The notes beneath the pieces were generated by a model that ran no database searches, was not told where the DNA came from, and worked only from the letters and a program-made list of their open reading frames with translations. A program made the position numbers and the translations under genes. 21,419 bases of DNA from positions 1 through 21,419 of the forward strand of contig CAYGZC010000112.1 in the NCBI GenBank assembly GCA_964354225.1. The letters are read 5' to 3'. Source of the DNA: CAYGZC01 sp964354225 (GTDB lineage: Bacteria; Bacteroidota; Ignavibacteria; UBA10030; SZUA-254). This document shows positions 9,346 to 18,689 of the stretch, piece by piece. Position 1 is the first letter of the stretch, and the number at the start of each line of letters is the position of its first letter.

Positions 9346-9599
9346 CGGTAGTATAATATTTTTTATGTTATGGTTCACACTTTATGGGGAAAAGGGTAGG
9401 CTCAATGTATAGCTTATTTTTTTAAAAAGCAACTCACAACAAAAATCCAGTACCTTGTAACACCTTGTATCACAATGAGTTATCAGTGTTAATGGGGGTA
9501 ATTTTCTGAGATTCATAATATAATATTTTTGGTTATCCTTTCAATGAGTACCAATCTCATCTCTGTTGAGTTGGGAAGCTAATAAACTATCCCATGTTC

Positions 9600-12500
9600 T
9601 CATCGCATTAACACCATCTTCTTCACATCCATGAATGTACCCGATTTAATTCTATACAAATACATCCCGCTTGCCAGATTTGCAAAGTCGGCGTGAACGG
9701 TATATGAGCCGGCTTCATAATTTCCTTCTGCAAGCGTCATCACTTCCTTCCCTAAAATATCATAAACCTTCAAGCTAACAGTGCTTCTAACTGGAACATC
9801 AAATGATATCGTAGTTGTAGGATTGAATGGATTAGGATAATTCTGTGAAAGCATGAACGTTGTTGGAATCTGTTTCTTGTCGCCAACGCCTTCAGTATAT
9901 GGAAGTATCCTAAAGCAGCTATCAGCGCCGGGCCAGTCGGTTAGTGGACTCAAATCGGTTCGTAGCTCACTTTCCAATCCGGTTCCATAACGAGTTATAT
10001 CGTAATATCTATAATCACCGCCTATGTAATCTTTAAAACCGATGGAAGCTCCTGTCGCAAACGCCGGCATACTTCCTGAAACTTTTGGTCCGTAGGCATA
10101 TTCTATTATATTCGTTGTTTCATGAAGCTTTATTTGAAAATTGATGAATGTTGTTGTACTCGGATCATAATTCGCAGGAATGTTCTTCCACTCAACAATG
10201 AATGTCCGGTCAGGCAAAGAGCCGATAGTAGTGTAGCTTATTTTTTGATCGTACCCATCGGCAATCAAATCGGCCCACCAAGCACCAAGAACTTTTGTAG
10301 GACGCTCGGTATTAGCCAGAGCCGCCTCTCGGAAATATACACCAAGCTGACCATCAGTTGAAAGCCCGAGGAGACTCCCCGGTGTTCCAGATCCAAACTC
10401 CAACCATCCGTTTGTGCTTATCTGTACCGAATCGTAAAAGTTGTCATCGTATCTGAAAGTAAATGGAAGTGGTGCCTTCTTCTGGATGTCATCGCCAACG
10501 GGTCCATCTGAACCAGCGGAGATTTCGCTATACGGTGAATACACTTTTGTAACTGTATAGTTTTGAATGGAAGGACGTAATAGAACCAACATTGCACCTC
10601 TTAACGTATCATTATTCTGGTCATCGTCAGTGGCAAGCGTAATAGCTTCAAGTGTATAATAACCGGGATCGGTTGGAATAAAACTTCCATCAAAGGTTAC
10701 TTTCCTTGTCTCGGCTATTCCCAGTGCGCTAATCCGTTTTGTGTTTGAATATACCTCAGTAGAATATTTTAAAATCCGGTATTTAACATTAAATGAATCG
10801 GCACCAGTTTGTAAGCTGATGTTCCGGAACGATGCCCGAATAGGAGATATAGTTGCATTAACCATATATCTGCTTCCATCTACCGGAATATCCAGCGAAG
10901 CAACTTTGTAATCAAAATAATTAGAAGGTATATCGGAAAGCAGTTTTCGTTCCCATACACCATTCCCATGTGTGGCAACTCTCAAGGCACGATTGGATGG
11001 CGATATTACAAGATCGGCAACTATAACCGCATCCGGAAGTCCTTCGTTAAAGCCAGACCATGTTGATCCACCATTCGTTGAGACGTAAACACCAATATCA
11101 TTTCCGGCGTATATCACATTGGGATGTAGTGGATCAACAACAACTGCTGTGGTTGGGGCATTTGGCAATGAGCCGCTTATGTCTGTCCAGTTTATTCCGG
11201 CATTAGTTGATTTGAAAAGATGACCTGAATCGAAACCGCCCATAGCAATATAAACGATGCGTGAATCGGTTGGATCCACTGCCATATCCATCGGATAGCG
11301 GTTAGGGAGTGTTCCCGAAATGTTAGTCCATGTCACTCCGCCGTTAGTTGTTCTATAGACGTCGGTATAGTAAGTAAATATTGGAGCCATTCCAACATAT
11401 ACTGTATCGGGATTTGTTGCAGATATTGCCATTGATAGCGCAGGATTACCATCAAGCTCGACTCCAAAATTTGTCGGTGACCAGCTTCCGGCAGCGGTTA
11501 CTGATTTATATATTATTCTATCTCCGAAGTAAAGTATGTACGGATGTGATGGTGACACTACAAAAGGTGAATTCCATGCACCGATACCGCCAAATCCAAA
11601 AGAACCCGGTCGAAAGGAAGCCCCGCGATCGGTAGATTTAGAAATACTTCCACCGAAACGGTTACCGGCGTACATAATGTAATCGTTTGATTGATCGATC
11701 GCTGTCCAGCCAGCTTCATCAACTACTGAATTATGATCCCATATTGGTGATCCTAAATAACGGTAACCGGGTATATGGTCTTGTGATTGACCTATAGCAA
11801 GAAATGAATCTGTCGAAGAACATGAAAATCCATTATAGAATTGTCCCGTCTGCATACCAAACCCGATATTAGTGTATGAGCCACCGAAATCTGTTGAGCG
11901 ATAAACACCGTCATCGTTGACGACATAGATTATATTTGGATTTGTAGGATGAACTGCAAACGAGTGGTTATCTGAATATCCGGTTGAGACCGAAAAGAAA
12001 GTAATACCGCCGTCTGTAGATTTACTTCGTCCAACTGCATTATGGATGATGATACTTGAATCCATAGGATGTACAATAACAAAGTGTGAATACCAACCCT
12101 GCACTCCCATAAAGCTGTTGTTCATCGGGTAATCTTTTAGTTTTACCCAGCTGCCGCCAAAATTTGTGGATCGGTAAAGTGCCGCACGACCCGTTGTGCT
12201 ATCGGCTGCGCTGGCATATACTACATTGGGATTAGCAGCATAAAGGTCGAGTGTTGTTTTACCACTATAGCTTTGTAATGGAGAAGTATCCCATATATTA
12301 CCACCATCAGTTGTTAATAATGTAACGCTGGTTGTGAAATTTCCAAATGTGCACAAAACTTTATTTGTATCTGTAGGATGAATAACAATATCTTCCGCCA
12401 TCCAATACCAGAGCATCTCTTCCCATGCCCCGCCTGCATTTGTTGTCTTATAAATACCTTCAGTGGTTGCCGCCCATAGCGTGTTGTGATTGAGTGGATT

Positions 12501-13163
12501 CATTTTTATTGCCTGAATGCCGCTCTGACTGTTGTATGACCAATCGAGACTTTTCGTCCAGGTTATTCCTCCATCTGAAGTTTTAAGAATACCAATACCG
12601 TAGCTTCCACGCGTTGTGCGAATAACAACACCACCGACCGCATTTTGATATTGATATACTTCCCCAGTTCCCAGGTACATTCTATTCGTGTCGACCGGAT
12701 CAATAACAATCGCACTTATTCCAAGAGCCGGCTGTCCTAATTTTACTTGTTCCCAATCTTGCCCTAACCCGCCTGTGTACGAGCGCCACAAACCGCCGCT
12801 TGCAGTGCCAACATAAACAGTGGAAGGATTTTTTGGATTGATGGCAACACTCTTCGATCTGCCCTGAAGATTAAGCGGACCGATTGGATCCCAAACGCTG
12901 CCAGCACTTAACGTTCGCGGCACCTCTCGTGTTTTCATCTTTGTAGATTGAAATGCTTTAAAATATTTATCTCGGGGAATATCTTTATCGGGATATGCAC
13001 GCGAGCGTGTCCAAAATTCCAATGCCTCAAGTGCACCTGACCTGCCATTTTTCTTACCTTCTTCGCCCTCCTTAACTGCCGGCTGTTCCTGCAGCATGAA
13101 AATTGAACAAAAGGTTATCAAAAAGACAATAATACTTATGGAAATATAATGTATCCTACGCAT
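9600..13163 (-). CDS. T9SS-exported Asp-box (sortilin/BNR-type) beta-propeller protein
   Basis: 1,187 residues. ATG at 13163 is supported by AAGGAG at 13170-13175, 6 nt upstream, the best ribosome site in the window. A hydrophobic N-terminal segment (residues ~6-25) is a signal peptide or signal anchor. Residues ~90-740 hold about eleven Asp-box motifs of the S/T-x-D/N-x-G-x-x-W/F type, for example KTSDGGITWT, RSTNFGGSWV, RTTNGGVTWT and VSTNGGSTWS, spaced as in sortilin/VPS10 or BNR ten- or seven-bladed propellers. Residues ~745-870 look like a CARDB-type Ig domain. Residues ~870-1085 form a beta-sandwich with STNGWLEFG and LGAWWADLI, as often seen after propellers in these proteins. A T9SS CTD follows at ~1095-1187 (NYPNPFNP ... 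KKMVLMR). The Asp box is structural, so no enzyme activity can be claimed. Related proteins are annotated as glycosyl-hydrolase-like or sortilin-like. Binding or scaffolding at the surface is the safest reading. Confidence 0.92.
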   Translation of the reverse strand: MRRIHYISISIIVFLITFCSIFMLQEQPAVKEGEEGKKNGRSGALEALEFWTRSRAYPDKDIPRDKYFKAFQSTKMKTREVPRTLSAGSVWDPIGPLNLQGRSKSVAINPKNPSTVYVGTASGGLWRSYTGGLGQDWEQVKLGQPALGISAIVIDPVDTNRMYLGTGEVYQYQNAVGGVVIRTTRGSYGIGILKTSDGGITWTKSLDWSYNSQSGIQAIKMNPLNHNTLWAATTEGIYKTTNAGGAWEEMLWYWMAEDIVIHPTDTNKVLCTFGNFTTSVTLLTTDGGNIWDTSPLQSYSGKTTLDLYAANPNVVYASAADSTTGRAALYRSTNFGGSWVKLKDYPMNNSFMGVQGWYSHFVIVHPMDSSIIIHNAVGRSKSTDGGITFFSVSTGYSDNHSFAVHPTNPNIIYVVNDDGVYRSTDFGGSYTNIGFGMQTGQFYNGFSCSSTDSFLAIGQSQDHIPGYRYLGSPIWDHNSVVDEAGWTAIDQSNDYIMYAGNRFGGSISKSTDRGASFRPGSFGFGGIGAWNSPFVVSPSHPYILYFGDRIIYKSVTAAGSWSPTNFGVELDGNPALSMAISATNPDTVYVGMAPIFTYYTDVYRTTNGGVTWTNISGTLPNRYPMDMAVDPTDSRIVYIAMGGFDSGHLFKSTNAGINWTDISGSLPNAPTTAVVVDPLHPNVIYAGNDIGVYVSTNGGSTWSGFNEGLPDAVIVADLVISPSNRALRVATHGNGVWERKLLSDIPSNYFDYKVASLDIPVDGSRYMVNATISPIRASFRNISLQTGADSFNVKYRILKYSTEVYSNTKRISALGIAETRKVTFDGSFIPTDPGYYTLEAITLATDDDQNNDTLRGAMLVLLRPSIQNYTVTKVYSPYSEISAGSDGPVGDDIQKKAPLPFTFRYDDNFYDSVQISTNGWLEFGSGTPGSLLGLSTDGQLGVYFREAALANTERPTKVLGAWWADLIADGYDQKISYTTIGSLPDRTFIVEWKNIPANYDPSTTTFINFQIKLHETTNIIEYAYGPKVSGSMPAFATGASIGFKDYIGGDYRYYDITRYGTGLESELRTDLSPLTDWPGADSCFRILPYTEGVGDKKQIPTTFMLSQNYPNPFNPTTTISFDVPVRSTVSLKVYDILGKEVMTLAEGNYEAGSYTVHADFANLASGMYLYRIKSGTFMDVKKMVLMR

Positions 13164-13318
13164 ATTTTTCTCCTTGGATAAATAGTAGAATTTTGATGAT
13201 AAAGAAAGGTAAGCTGATTTTATTTTAGAATCAAGAATGGGTTGAATCTAAATAGCATGAAAAATCAATTATTTGACTTTTCAGAATATATTATTACATT
13301 TTCGATGTACTGAAAGAT
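13164..13318. promoter_or_regulatory. Divergent intergenic region, presumed to hold both promoters
   Basis: 155 bp between two genes transcribed away from each other, so both promoters should be here. On the plus strand TTGACT at 13273-13278 resembles a -35 box, but no good -10 lies 16-18 nt downstream. On the minus strand several AT-rich candidates exist, none clear. Exact boxes are not assigned. Confidence 0.45.
13170..13175 (-). promoter_or_regulatory. Shine-Dalgarno site AAGGAG of the propeller gene
   Basis: AAGGAG on the minus strand lies 6 nt before ATG 13163. It fixes that start and is the only canonical site among the genes of this window. Confidence 0.8.
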
Positions 13319-14581
13319 ATGTTACTAAACGAATACGAAAAGCCGACAAAGCAACACTACCAGATTCTGCTCTTAAGCTGGGCGGGATGGGTGTTTGATT
13401 TCTACGATCTCATCCTCTATACATTTCTACTCATTCCAATTGGTCAGGAACTCCAACTAAATAATGTAGAGCTCTCGTATGTTCTCGGTGCATCACTTGC
13501 GGCTACGGCAATCGGCGGAGTTTTGTTTGGAATATTTGCTGATCGTTTTGGAAGAAAGAGCGCGCTACAATGGACAATCTTAACTTATAGCATCGGGACA
13601 TTCCTTAGTGGATTCTCTGCCAATTTACCAATGTTAATAGCTTTCAGAATTATCACCGGTTTAGGTGTTGGCGGTGAGTGGGCAACCGGACAAACGTACG
13701 TGTGCGAAACATTTCCTCCGAAGATGAAAGGTCGGTTCGGTGCTTTCATGCAAACAGGTGCGCCGCTGGGAATTGCACTCGCTTCAATCATCGGAGGATT
13801 TATTACTCCGACTATCGGCTGGAGAGCAAGCTTCTTCATCTCCATTTTACCTGCATTATTGGTAATTATCATTCGAAAAAAACTTCCCGAATCGGATGTT
13901 TGGGTTGAGCAGAGGAAATTAATTTCTGGACGAACTGCAAACAAAGAAGTAGTGAAAAGAGAAAGCATCAGCGCATTTACAATGCTCTTCTCGAAAACTT
14001 ATAGAAAGCTTTTCATTCTGTCTTTGATACTTGCAATCTTCGATATGTCGGCATACTGGTTCACTTACTCATGGCTTCCCGGTTATCTTCATCAACAAAG
14101 GCATTTTACATTAACAAAATCGGCTGCATGGATTTTAGTAACGCAAACGGGTGGTTTCATTGGATACTTCACATTTGGTTTTGTCGCAGATAAAATGGGA
14201 CGAAGACCCGCATACTCCATTTACTCTTTCATCATGGCGGCTGGGCTTGTGATGATTACATTAATGTGGGACACAATTTCAATTTTTCCATCTGTAATTT
14301 TAGCTTTCATGTTCCTTGTAGGATTTGGAACGGGAATGTTCGGTGGATATGGTCCGCTCTTTTCAGAATTATTTCCAACAAAAATCAGAAGCACCGCAAT
14401 GGGTTCTGCATTCAATTTAGCGCGAGGTGTTCAGTTCTTCACACCGGTTATCATTGCTGTAATTGCAGAAACGTACGGACTTGCAGGAGGGATTTCGCTT
14501 GCGGCTCTCTTTGCTTTACTAACGGGTGCTTGGATTTGGACTTTCCCGGAAACAAAAGGGAAAAAGTTGGAAACTCTATAA
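13319..14581 (+). CDS. MFS metabolite transporter (sugar-porter/metabolite:H+ symporter type)
   Basis: 420 residues, full length for a 12-helix major-facilitator protein of the inner membrane. The first helix contains WVFDFYD, with two acidic residues as in NanT/aromatic-acid/metabolite symporters. The loop after TM2 has motif A, GIFADRFGRK (~71-80). The equivalent loop in the second half is GFVADKMGRR (~287-296). RIITGLGVGGEWATG (~109) marks TM4. The C-terminus ends with PETKGKKLE, the sugar-porter-type signature. These features place it in the MHS/AAHS neighbourhood, which imports organic acids or sugars with protons; the exact substrate cannot be read. The start ATG 13319 has only a weak, closely spaced GAAAG upstream. 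It is the only plus-strand gene in the window and converges with the permease gene, with 13 bp between stop codons. Confidence 0.9.
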   Translation: MLLNEYEKPTKQHYQILLLSWAGWVFDFYDLILYTFLLIPIGQELQLNNVELSYVLGASLAATAIGGVLFGIFADRFGRKSALQWTILTYSIGTFLSGFSANLPMLIAFRIITGLGVGGEWATGQTYVCETFPPKMKGRFGAFMQTGAPLGIALASIIGGFITPTIGWRASFFISILPALLVIIIRKKLPESDVWVEQRKLISGRTANKEVVKRESISAFTMLFSKTYRKLFILSLILAIFDMSAYWFTYSWLPGYLHQQRHFTLTKSAAWILVTQTGGFIGYFTFGFVADKMGRRPAYSIYSFIMAAGLVMITLMWDTISIFPSVILAFMFLVGFGTGMFGGYGPLFSELFPTKIRSTAMGSAFNLARGVQFFTPVIIAVIAETYGLAGGISLAALFALLTGAWIWTFPETKGKKLETL

Positions 14582-14594
14582 TCGCATTAAAATT

Positions 14595-16725
14595 TCAATA
14601 CACTCGAATCGGTAAGATTACGACCGGTGTTCCCTGCTGGTAAAACTTTCGTTGAATTGCGAACACAGTATAATTGTGTAGCCAGCGTGAAAAGAAAGAT
14701 TCCTTCCCGAATACAAGCTGACCACCAAAGAACACCGATTGCGGATATTTCGTAAGTATACCTTTCGAGAGATTGGATATTTCCTCTACAACATCGATGC
14801 CTACTGCGGTGAAACCTTCTGCGTAATAACCATTCTTCCTCATGTAATTTATATAGCGGTCAACATCCGCTTTAACCGCTGTCTGCAGCCGATCGACTTC
14901 CGTTACGCCTTTGTAATTACCTGAATCGAAAATTCCGACTTCAACGAAAATAAAATTCTTGTACATATCACCGAACAATCTGATCACACTGAAAAGCGTA
15001 TGCAGTCCTAATCCATTGAAACCATTCACCATTATTACTGCAGTTTTGGATTTAGGATTGTATGCCGCTTCGGGTTTCGGGTTTTTTATATCTTCAGGAG
15101 TCAATGGATCGTCAACCGATTCGACAACATTAACGAGAGAGTTTAATCGTCCGAGAAGTTTTTGTGTTTGCGTATAATGACGTCGTATAAGTAAAACAAT
15201 TCCGGCAAGTCCGCCGGTTACTATGAGTGTTATCCAGCCGCCTTCAAAAAACTTCAACACAACTACCGATACAAGTATAAACGAAGTCAGAAGCAATCCG
15301 ACACCGTTAATAAATAATTTCTTTCGCCAGTGTTTCTCCTGCCGCCGCTCGAGCCACCAATGACGCACCATTCCGGTTTGAGAGAGAACGAAAGTGATAA
15401 ATACATTAATGGCATATAAAATAACCATGAATCTTACAGAACCTTGAGTCGAAATCATTATAACAAAAGCAGCAACGCCCATGATCAGAATACCATTTTG
15501 CGTGACGAGGCGGTCACTGAGTGTTGCAAACCTCGTTGGCATCCAGCGGTCAAGCGCCATATTTGATAAGACACGAGGACCATCTATAAAACCAGTCTGT
15601 GCCGCAATAGTAAGCAGTGCCGCCTCGGAAATCAGTGTAATCAATACAATGAGACTTCTGAAAAATTGACCCAAATGTCTCCCTGAGCGTAGCGAAGGGT
15701 CTCAAACAGAGTGAAAAAGAGATGTTTCGCTTTGCTCAACATGACAAAAAAGAATAATTCAGAAGTCTTACAATATAATATCCCCAATCGCTGCCCCAAC
15801 CCGCTGTGATGTTTTGAAAGAGAATGGCATTTAGTGTTTTACCCTGTTGCGGCGTTACTCCATAAAGCAAGTAGGAGAACATTAATCCCATGACTAAAAG
15901 CGCAAGTGAAATTGCCATGTAACGCATAGTCCGTTTCGCCGTTTCAACCTTTGGTTCTCGTAAGATAGGAAGACCGTTACTGACCGCTTCGATCCCCGTG
16001 AACGTTCCCGCGCCCATACTATATGCACGGAGAACAAGCAAAATAACACCGATAATTCCTAATTCTGAAACCGAATTTTGAAGATCCAATTTTGTTGTCT
16101 CGATTACAACCGGGAGATTAAATAAATGCGATCCAAGAGCATAACCGATAAGTAAAACGTGAGTTAAAACGAAAATGATAAAAATCGGGATAAGAGGTAC
16201 AACAGATTCTTTAATCCCCCGAAGATTTAAAATTATGAGAAGTAGAAGCACAAAAACGGCAAACTCAAGCCTGAAATGATACCATCCTGACGGAAGAAAA
16301 CTAAACAAGGCGTCTGCACCACTGGCAACTGATAGTGTGATTGTAAGAACATAATCGATAAGAAGCGCACAGCCGGATATCATTCCAACTTTAGGTGACA
16401 ACAGTTTACTTGCTACTAAGTAACCGCCTCCGCCAGTTGGGAACAGTTGTATGATCTGATAGTAACTTGTGCTTACAATAAATATTGTGAAAGCGCTTCC
16501 AAGCGCAACAAACAAACCTAAGGTAGGATGTCCTTGGAGGACGCGGAATGCTTCCTCGGGTCCATAACTTGATGAGGACATACCGTCGGCGCCGAGTGCA
16601 ACCCACGCAAAGAATGCGATGAGAGATATTTTATGAAAAAGAGCTTTATCCTGAGGATTGCGGGAAGACCCGATAAAAAGCTTCCTCAGCTTCCTCCCAA
16701 AACTTGGTTCTTCATTTTCTTCCAT
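14595..16725 (-). pseudogene. KimA-like APC permease (potassium transporter family), split by a MITE insertion
   Basis: The N-terminal fragment runs from ATG 16725 to a stop at 15736 (329 codons, the last ten encoded by the inserted element). The C-terminal fragment is open to TGA 14595; its only start is a TTG at 15674 inside the element. Removing 15645-15768 (element plus one target copy) joins WGYYIV to LITLISEAAL in frame, giving 668 residues, a normal size. The family is APC-superfamily, close in pattern to Bacillus KimA: GADGMSSSSYGPEEAF (TM1), FPTGGGGYLV, LLIDYVLTITLSVASGADA, FTGIEAVSN, AAQTGF and LSQTGM. Asp47, Tyr54, Asp124, Thr128 and the FTG threonine align with residues that, from memory, bind K+ in KimA. 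The C-terminal ~150 residues look like the cytoplasmic alpha/beta (USP-like) domain of that family. The likely ancestral role is proton-coupled K+ uptake, or a related amino-acid/cation substrate. It is now probably inactive unless the halves assemble. Confidence 0.88.
15651..15768. mobile_element. 118-bp MITE-like palindromic element with 6-bp target duplication
   Basis: The element is flanked by TACAAT at 15645-15650 and 15769-15774. Its ends are perfect 11-bp inverted repeats, AGACTTCTGAA (15652-15662) and TTCAGAAGTCT (15758-15768). Inside are two imperfect hairpins: CCCTGAGCGTAGCGAAGGG (15681-15699) and a second arm with ATGTT...AACAT ends (15722-15742). The arms' central parts (GAGCGTAGCGA and TCGCTTTGCTC) are also complementary at 9 of 11 positions, so the whole can fold as a cruciform. 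It encodes no protein. The CCCTGAGCG-AGCGAAGGG core resembles a dispersed palindromic repeat that I recall from many bacterial genomes. It has no transposase and would need one in trans. Confidence 0.87.
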
Positions 16726-16796
16726 AATTACACAAAATTAGTAGCAAAAAACCGATGCAAATATCCCTAAAAAATTGATGAGAAGCAAAAGCCCGG

Positions 16797-18689
16797 CTAC
16801 CTGATCAGCATCATCTTGTGGACCTGGGTCTGGAGCGTTTCACTTTTATCCAGCTTAATTGATATGCGGCATAAGTAGACACCGCTTGACCAATGGAAGG
16901 TATCCCATTGTTTTTTATATAAACCGGATTGTAAATTTTCTTCAACAAGTGTTTCAACTTCCCTGCCAATAATATCAAACACTTCTACCGTCACGAATCC
17001 TGCATCGCGCACTGTGAAGTGGATTGTCGTTATTGGATTGAATGGATTTGGATAATTTTCTAATATAGAATAAGCTTCTGGTATTTTATCAGCAAGCTGA
17101 TCTACGGCGGTCGGACTTCCAATCAATGGAAGCTCAATATACGACGGATGCGACTCACCAGCATAAATCGTTGCACTTGCTTGAGCAAACATCGGAACAA
17201 CAAATGGAGAATCACCGAGCATGAGACGATTTGTTTTATCAATATTTGTCAGCTCAATTCGTATCCGACTTCCGCGAGAGAACTTATGGGCATGCTCAAT
17301 CCCCTCAACTTCAATCCAATTGCTTGTTCCTGGTGACCAATGCCGGGCTGTAAAATTGATTCGATTGATAAAATATTTTTGATCCGTGCTGTCAACTTCA
17401 TATATTTGAGCATGAAGAGGAAATTTGTCATTATTGGATTGCACAAAGAGTTTCATCTTCGGCGCTCCAATCCAGAGCACATCTTCCCACAACACGGGTG
17501 ATGTAAATGAAAGTGTTTGTTTCGGTAAAAGTACATCAAAACGTGGTCCTTTGAATCCCTCGATGTACGCAGTGTCGAACGTGTACGCAGGGATTAGATA
17601 ATTGTTTGCAAGTGTAAACGTATCAGTGTGCGATGTAGAAGAGAAGAGCAGCATCGAATCGCTCGCAAGATAAAATTTTCTCAGTTCAATCCCTGAAGGG
17701 GGCCAGGCAAGTTCCTGTTTTCTTGTCCATGAAAAATAACCAAGAGAATCCATCGGCAAATGACTATATGCGTATGTATAGATTGGTTCATCTAAAATTC
17801 CGTTCTGTTGATCGCGGAGGAAATAATTGAACCAGCGGGTAACAATATCGGATTGGTAAAGTCGCTCCGAATTTACAACATCGGAAAAATGTCCGCGTGT
17901 ACCGAGATACAGTTTCTTTATACCTCCATAATCTTTGAACGATTGAATTCCGTCTGCCGCTGTAAAGTAATGATCCTGCCATTTTAATAATCGAAGAGAC
18001 GGGATTGTTTTACTGTTCAATTGTGAAGTATCAATATCTCTTTCTTTAACAAAGTGTTCGGCAAATGCATCGAAATTATCCTCACGCATATAACTCCACA
18101 ATGTATCCCTGATCGGATCGAAGCGGACACCAAGATTTTGTTGAAGCAAGAGCAGAACCGTTCTGCGTACTGAACCGTTTACTAACATGTCTGATGCCCA
18201 GTGAGGAACAATCACATCCGAAGAAACCGCGCGAACCGGAAGGTCATCTGCAATGGCCCACAAACCGTGCAATCCGCCCTGTGAACCGCCGGAAAGGCCG
18301 ATCTTTGTGGAATCCACTTCTGGCATCGACTTCAGAAAATTAAAAACTTCTTCAAGGTCGGATCTTTCTTTTACAGACATTATAGTCGAGCCGCCTGTTG
18401 ATTTCCCATGCCCGCGTACACTATAACACATCGTAACGTACCCACTCTTTGAATAAACGGAACAATTTGATGTATCGTAATCTTTCGATAAACTAAACCC
18501 ATGCACAAAGAGTATTACTGGATAACCGTTTGGCGGTTTTGTCAATGTTGGAATATAGCACGTCGCATCTAAACTATCACTGTGTGTTGTTACGATGAAA
18601 AAATCGTAACGGTTTTGAGTGAATGCCGTTTGGAGCAAACACAATAATAATATCGAAGTAAAAATCGTTCGCATCATTTTGCTTATCAT
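16797..18689 (-). CDS. T9SS-exported alpha/beta hydrolase, S15 X-Pro dipeptidyl-peptidase/CocE type
   Basis: 630 residues. A signal peptide covers ~1-25 (TAFTQ|NRY). The alpha/beta-hydrolase core shows the oxyanion-side HGF (~63), the nucleophile elbow GGSQGG with Ser136, Asp239 in KWQDH and His267 in GTRGHFSD. These have the order and spacing of a Ser-Asp-His triad. A second half (~330-530) fits the C-terminal jelly-roll of S15/CocE proteins (PF08530-type), including FTSPVLWEDVLWIGAPKMKL and SRGSRIRIELTN. A CTD follows at ~545-630 (NYPNPFNP ... HKMMLIR). Family members are X-Pro dipeptidyl peptidases, glutaryl-acylases or esterases; this one cannot be narrowed further. ATG 18689 overlaps the upstream stop as ATGA, with no clear Shine-Dalgarno, so translation is probably coupled to the CotH-like gene. 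The likely location is periplasm to cell surface. Confidence 0.9.
   Translation of the reverse strand: MISKMMRTIFTSILLLCLLQTAFTQNRYDFFIVTTHSDSLDATCYIPTLTKPPNGYPVILFVHGFSLSKDYDTSNCSVYSKSGYVTMCYSVRGHGKSTGGSTIMSVKERSDLEEVFNFLKSMPEVDSTKIGLSGGSQGGLHGLWAIADDLPVRAVSSDVIVPHWASDMLVNGSVRRTVLLLLQQNLGVRFDPIRDTLWSYMREDNFDAFAEHFVKERDIDTSQLNSKTIPSLRLLKWQDHYFTAADGIQSFKDYGGIKKLYLGTRGHFSDVVNSERLYQSDIVTRWFNYFLRDQQNGILDEPIYTYAYSHLPMDSLGYFSWTRKQELAWPPSGIELRKFYLASDSMLLFSSTSHTDTFTLANNYLIPAYTFDTAYIEGFKGPRFDVLLPKQTLSFTSPVLWEDVLWIGAPKMKLFVQSNNDKFPLHAQIYEVDSTDQKYFINRINFTARHWSPGTSNWIEVEGIEHAHKFSRGSRIRIELTNIDKTNRLMLGDSPFVVPMFAQASATIYAGESHPSYIELPLIGSPTAVDQLADKIPEAYSILENYPNPFNPITTIHFTVRDAGFVTVEVFDIIGREVETLVEENLQSGLYKKQWDTFHWSSGVYLCRISIKLDKSETLQTQVHKMMLIR

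Larger units (their letters stand above)
8819..9599. other. Gene-poor intergenic region
   Basis: About 780 bp between the 3' end of the propeller gene (stop at 9600) and the 5' end of the giant gene. It holds an inverted repeat at 8955-8979 and a probable broken small gene at 9135-9345. There is also a pair of ACCTTGTA direct repeats at 9452-9459 and 9462-9469, spaced 10 bp, and an AT-rich imperfect hairpin near 9412-9430. No strong terminator for the propeller gene was found. The promoter of the giant gene should lie between about 8819 and 8950, which is very AT-rich, but I could not single out a box. The rest (about 8990-9130) shows nothing I recognise. Confidence 0.5.

Noticed and set aside
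9412..9430. Terminator for the propeller gene
   Set aside because: The imperfect stem is almost all A/T and lies about 170 bp past the stop. Stability would be poor, so it was not called.
9452..9469. ACCTTGTA direct repeats spaced 10 bp as a CRISPR or iteron remnant
   Set aside because: There are only two short copies, with no array, no replication gene and no flanking structure.
9382..9516. Minus-strand 44-codon frame starting MNLRKLPPL
   Set aside because: It has no Shine-Dalgarno, an unremarkable sequence and no recognisable motif. It lies in AT-rich DNA where such frames arise by chance.
13273..13302. TTGACT as a -35 box for the MFS gene
   Set aside because: The sequences 16-18 nt downstream match -10 at only about three of six positions, so it is too weak to annotate as a promoter.
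15736..15768. Real C-terminal tail RLLNYSFLSC of a short permease
   Set aside because: These ten codons lie within the inserted element's terminal repeat and arm, so they are insertion-derived, not native.
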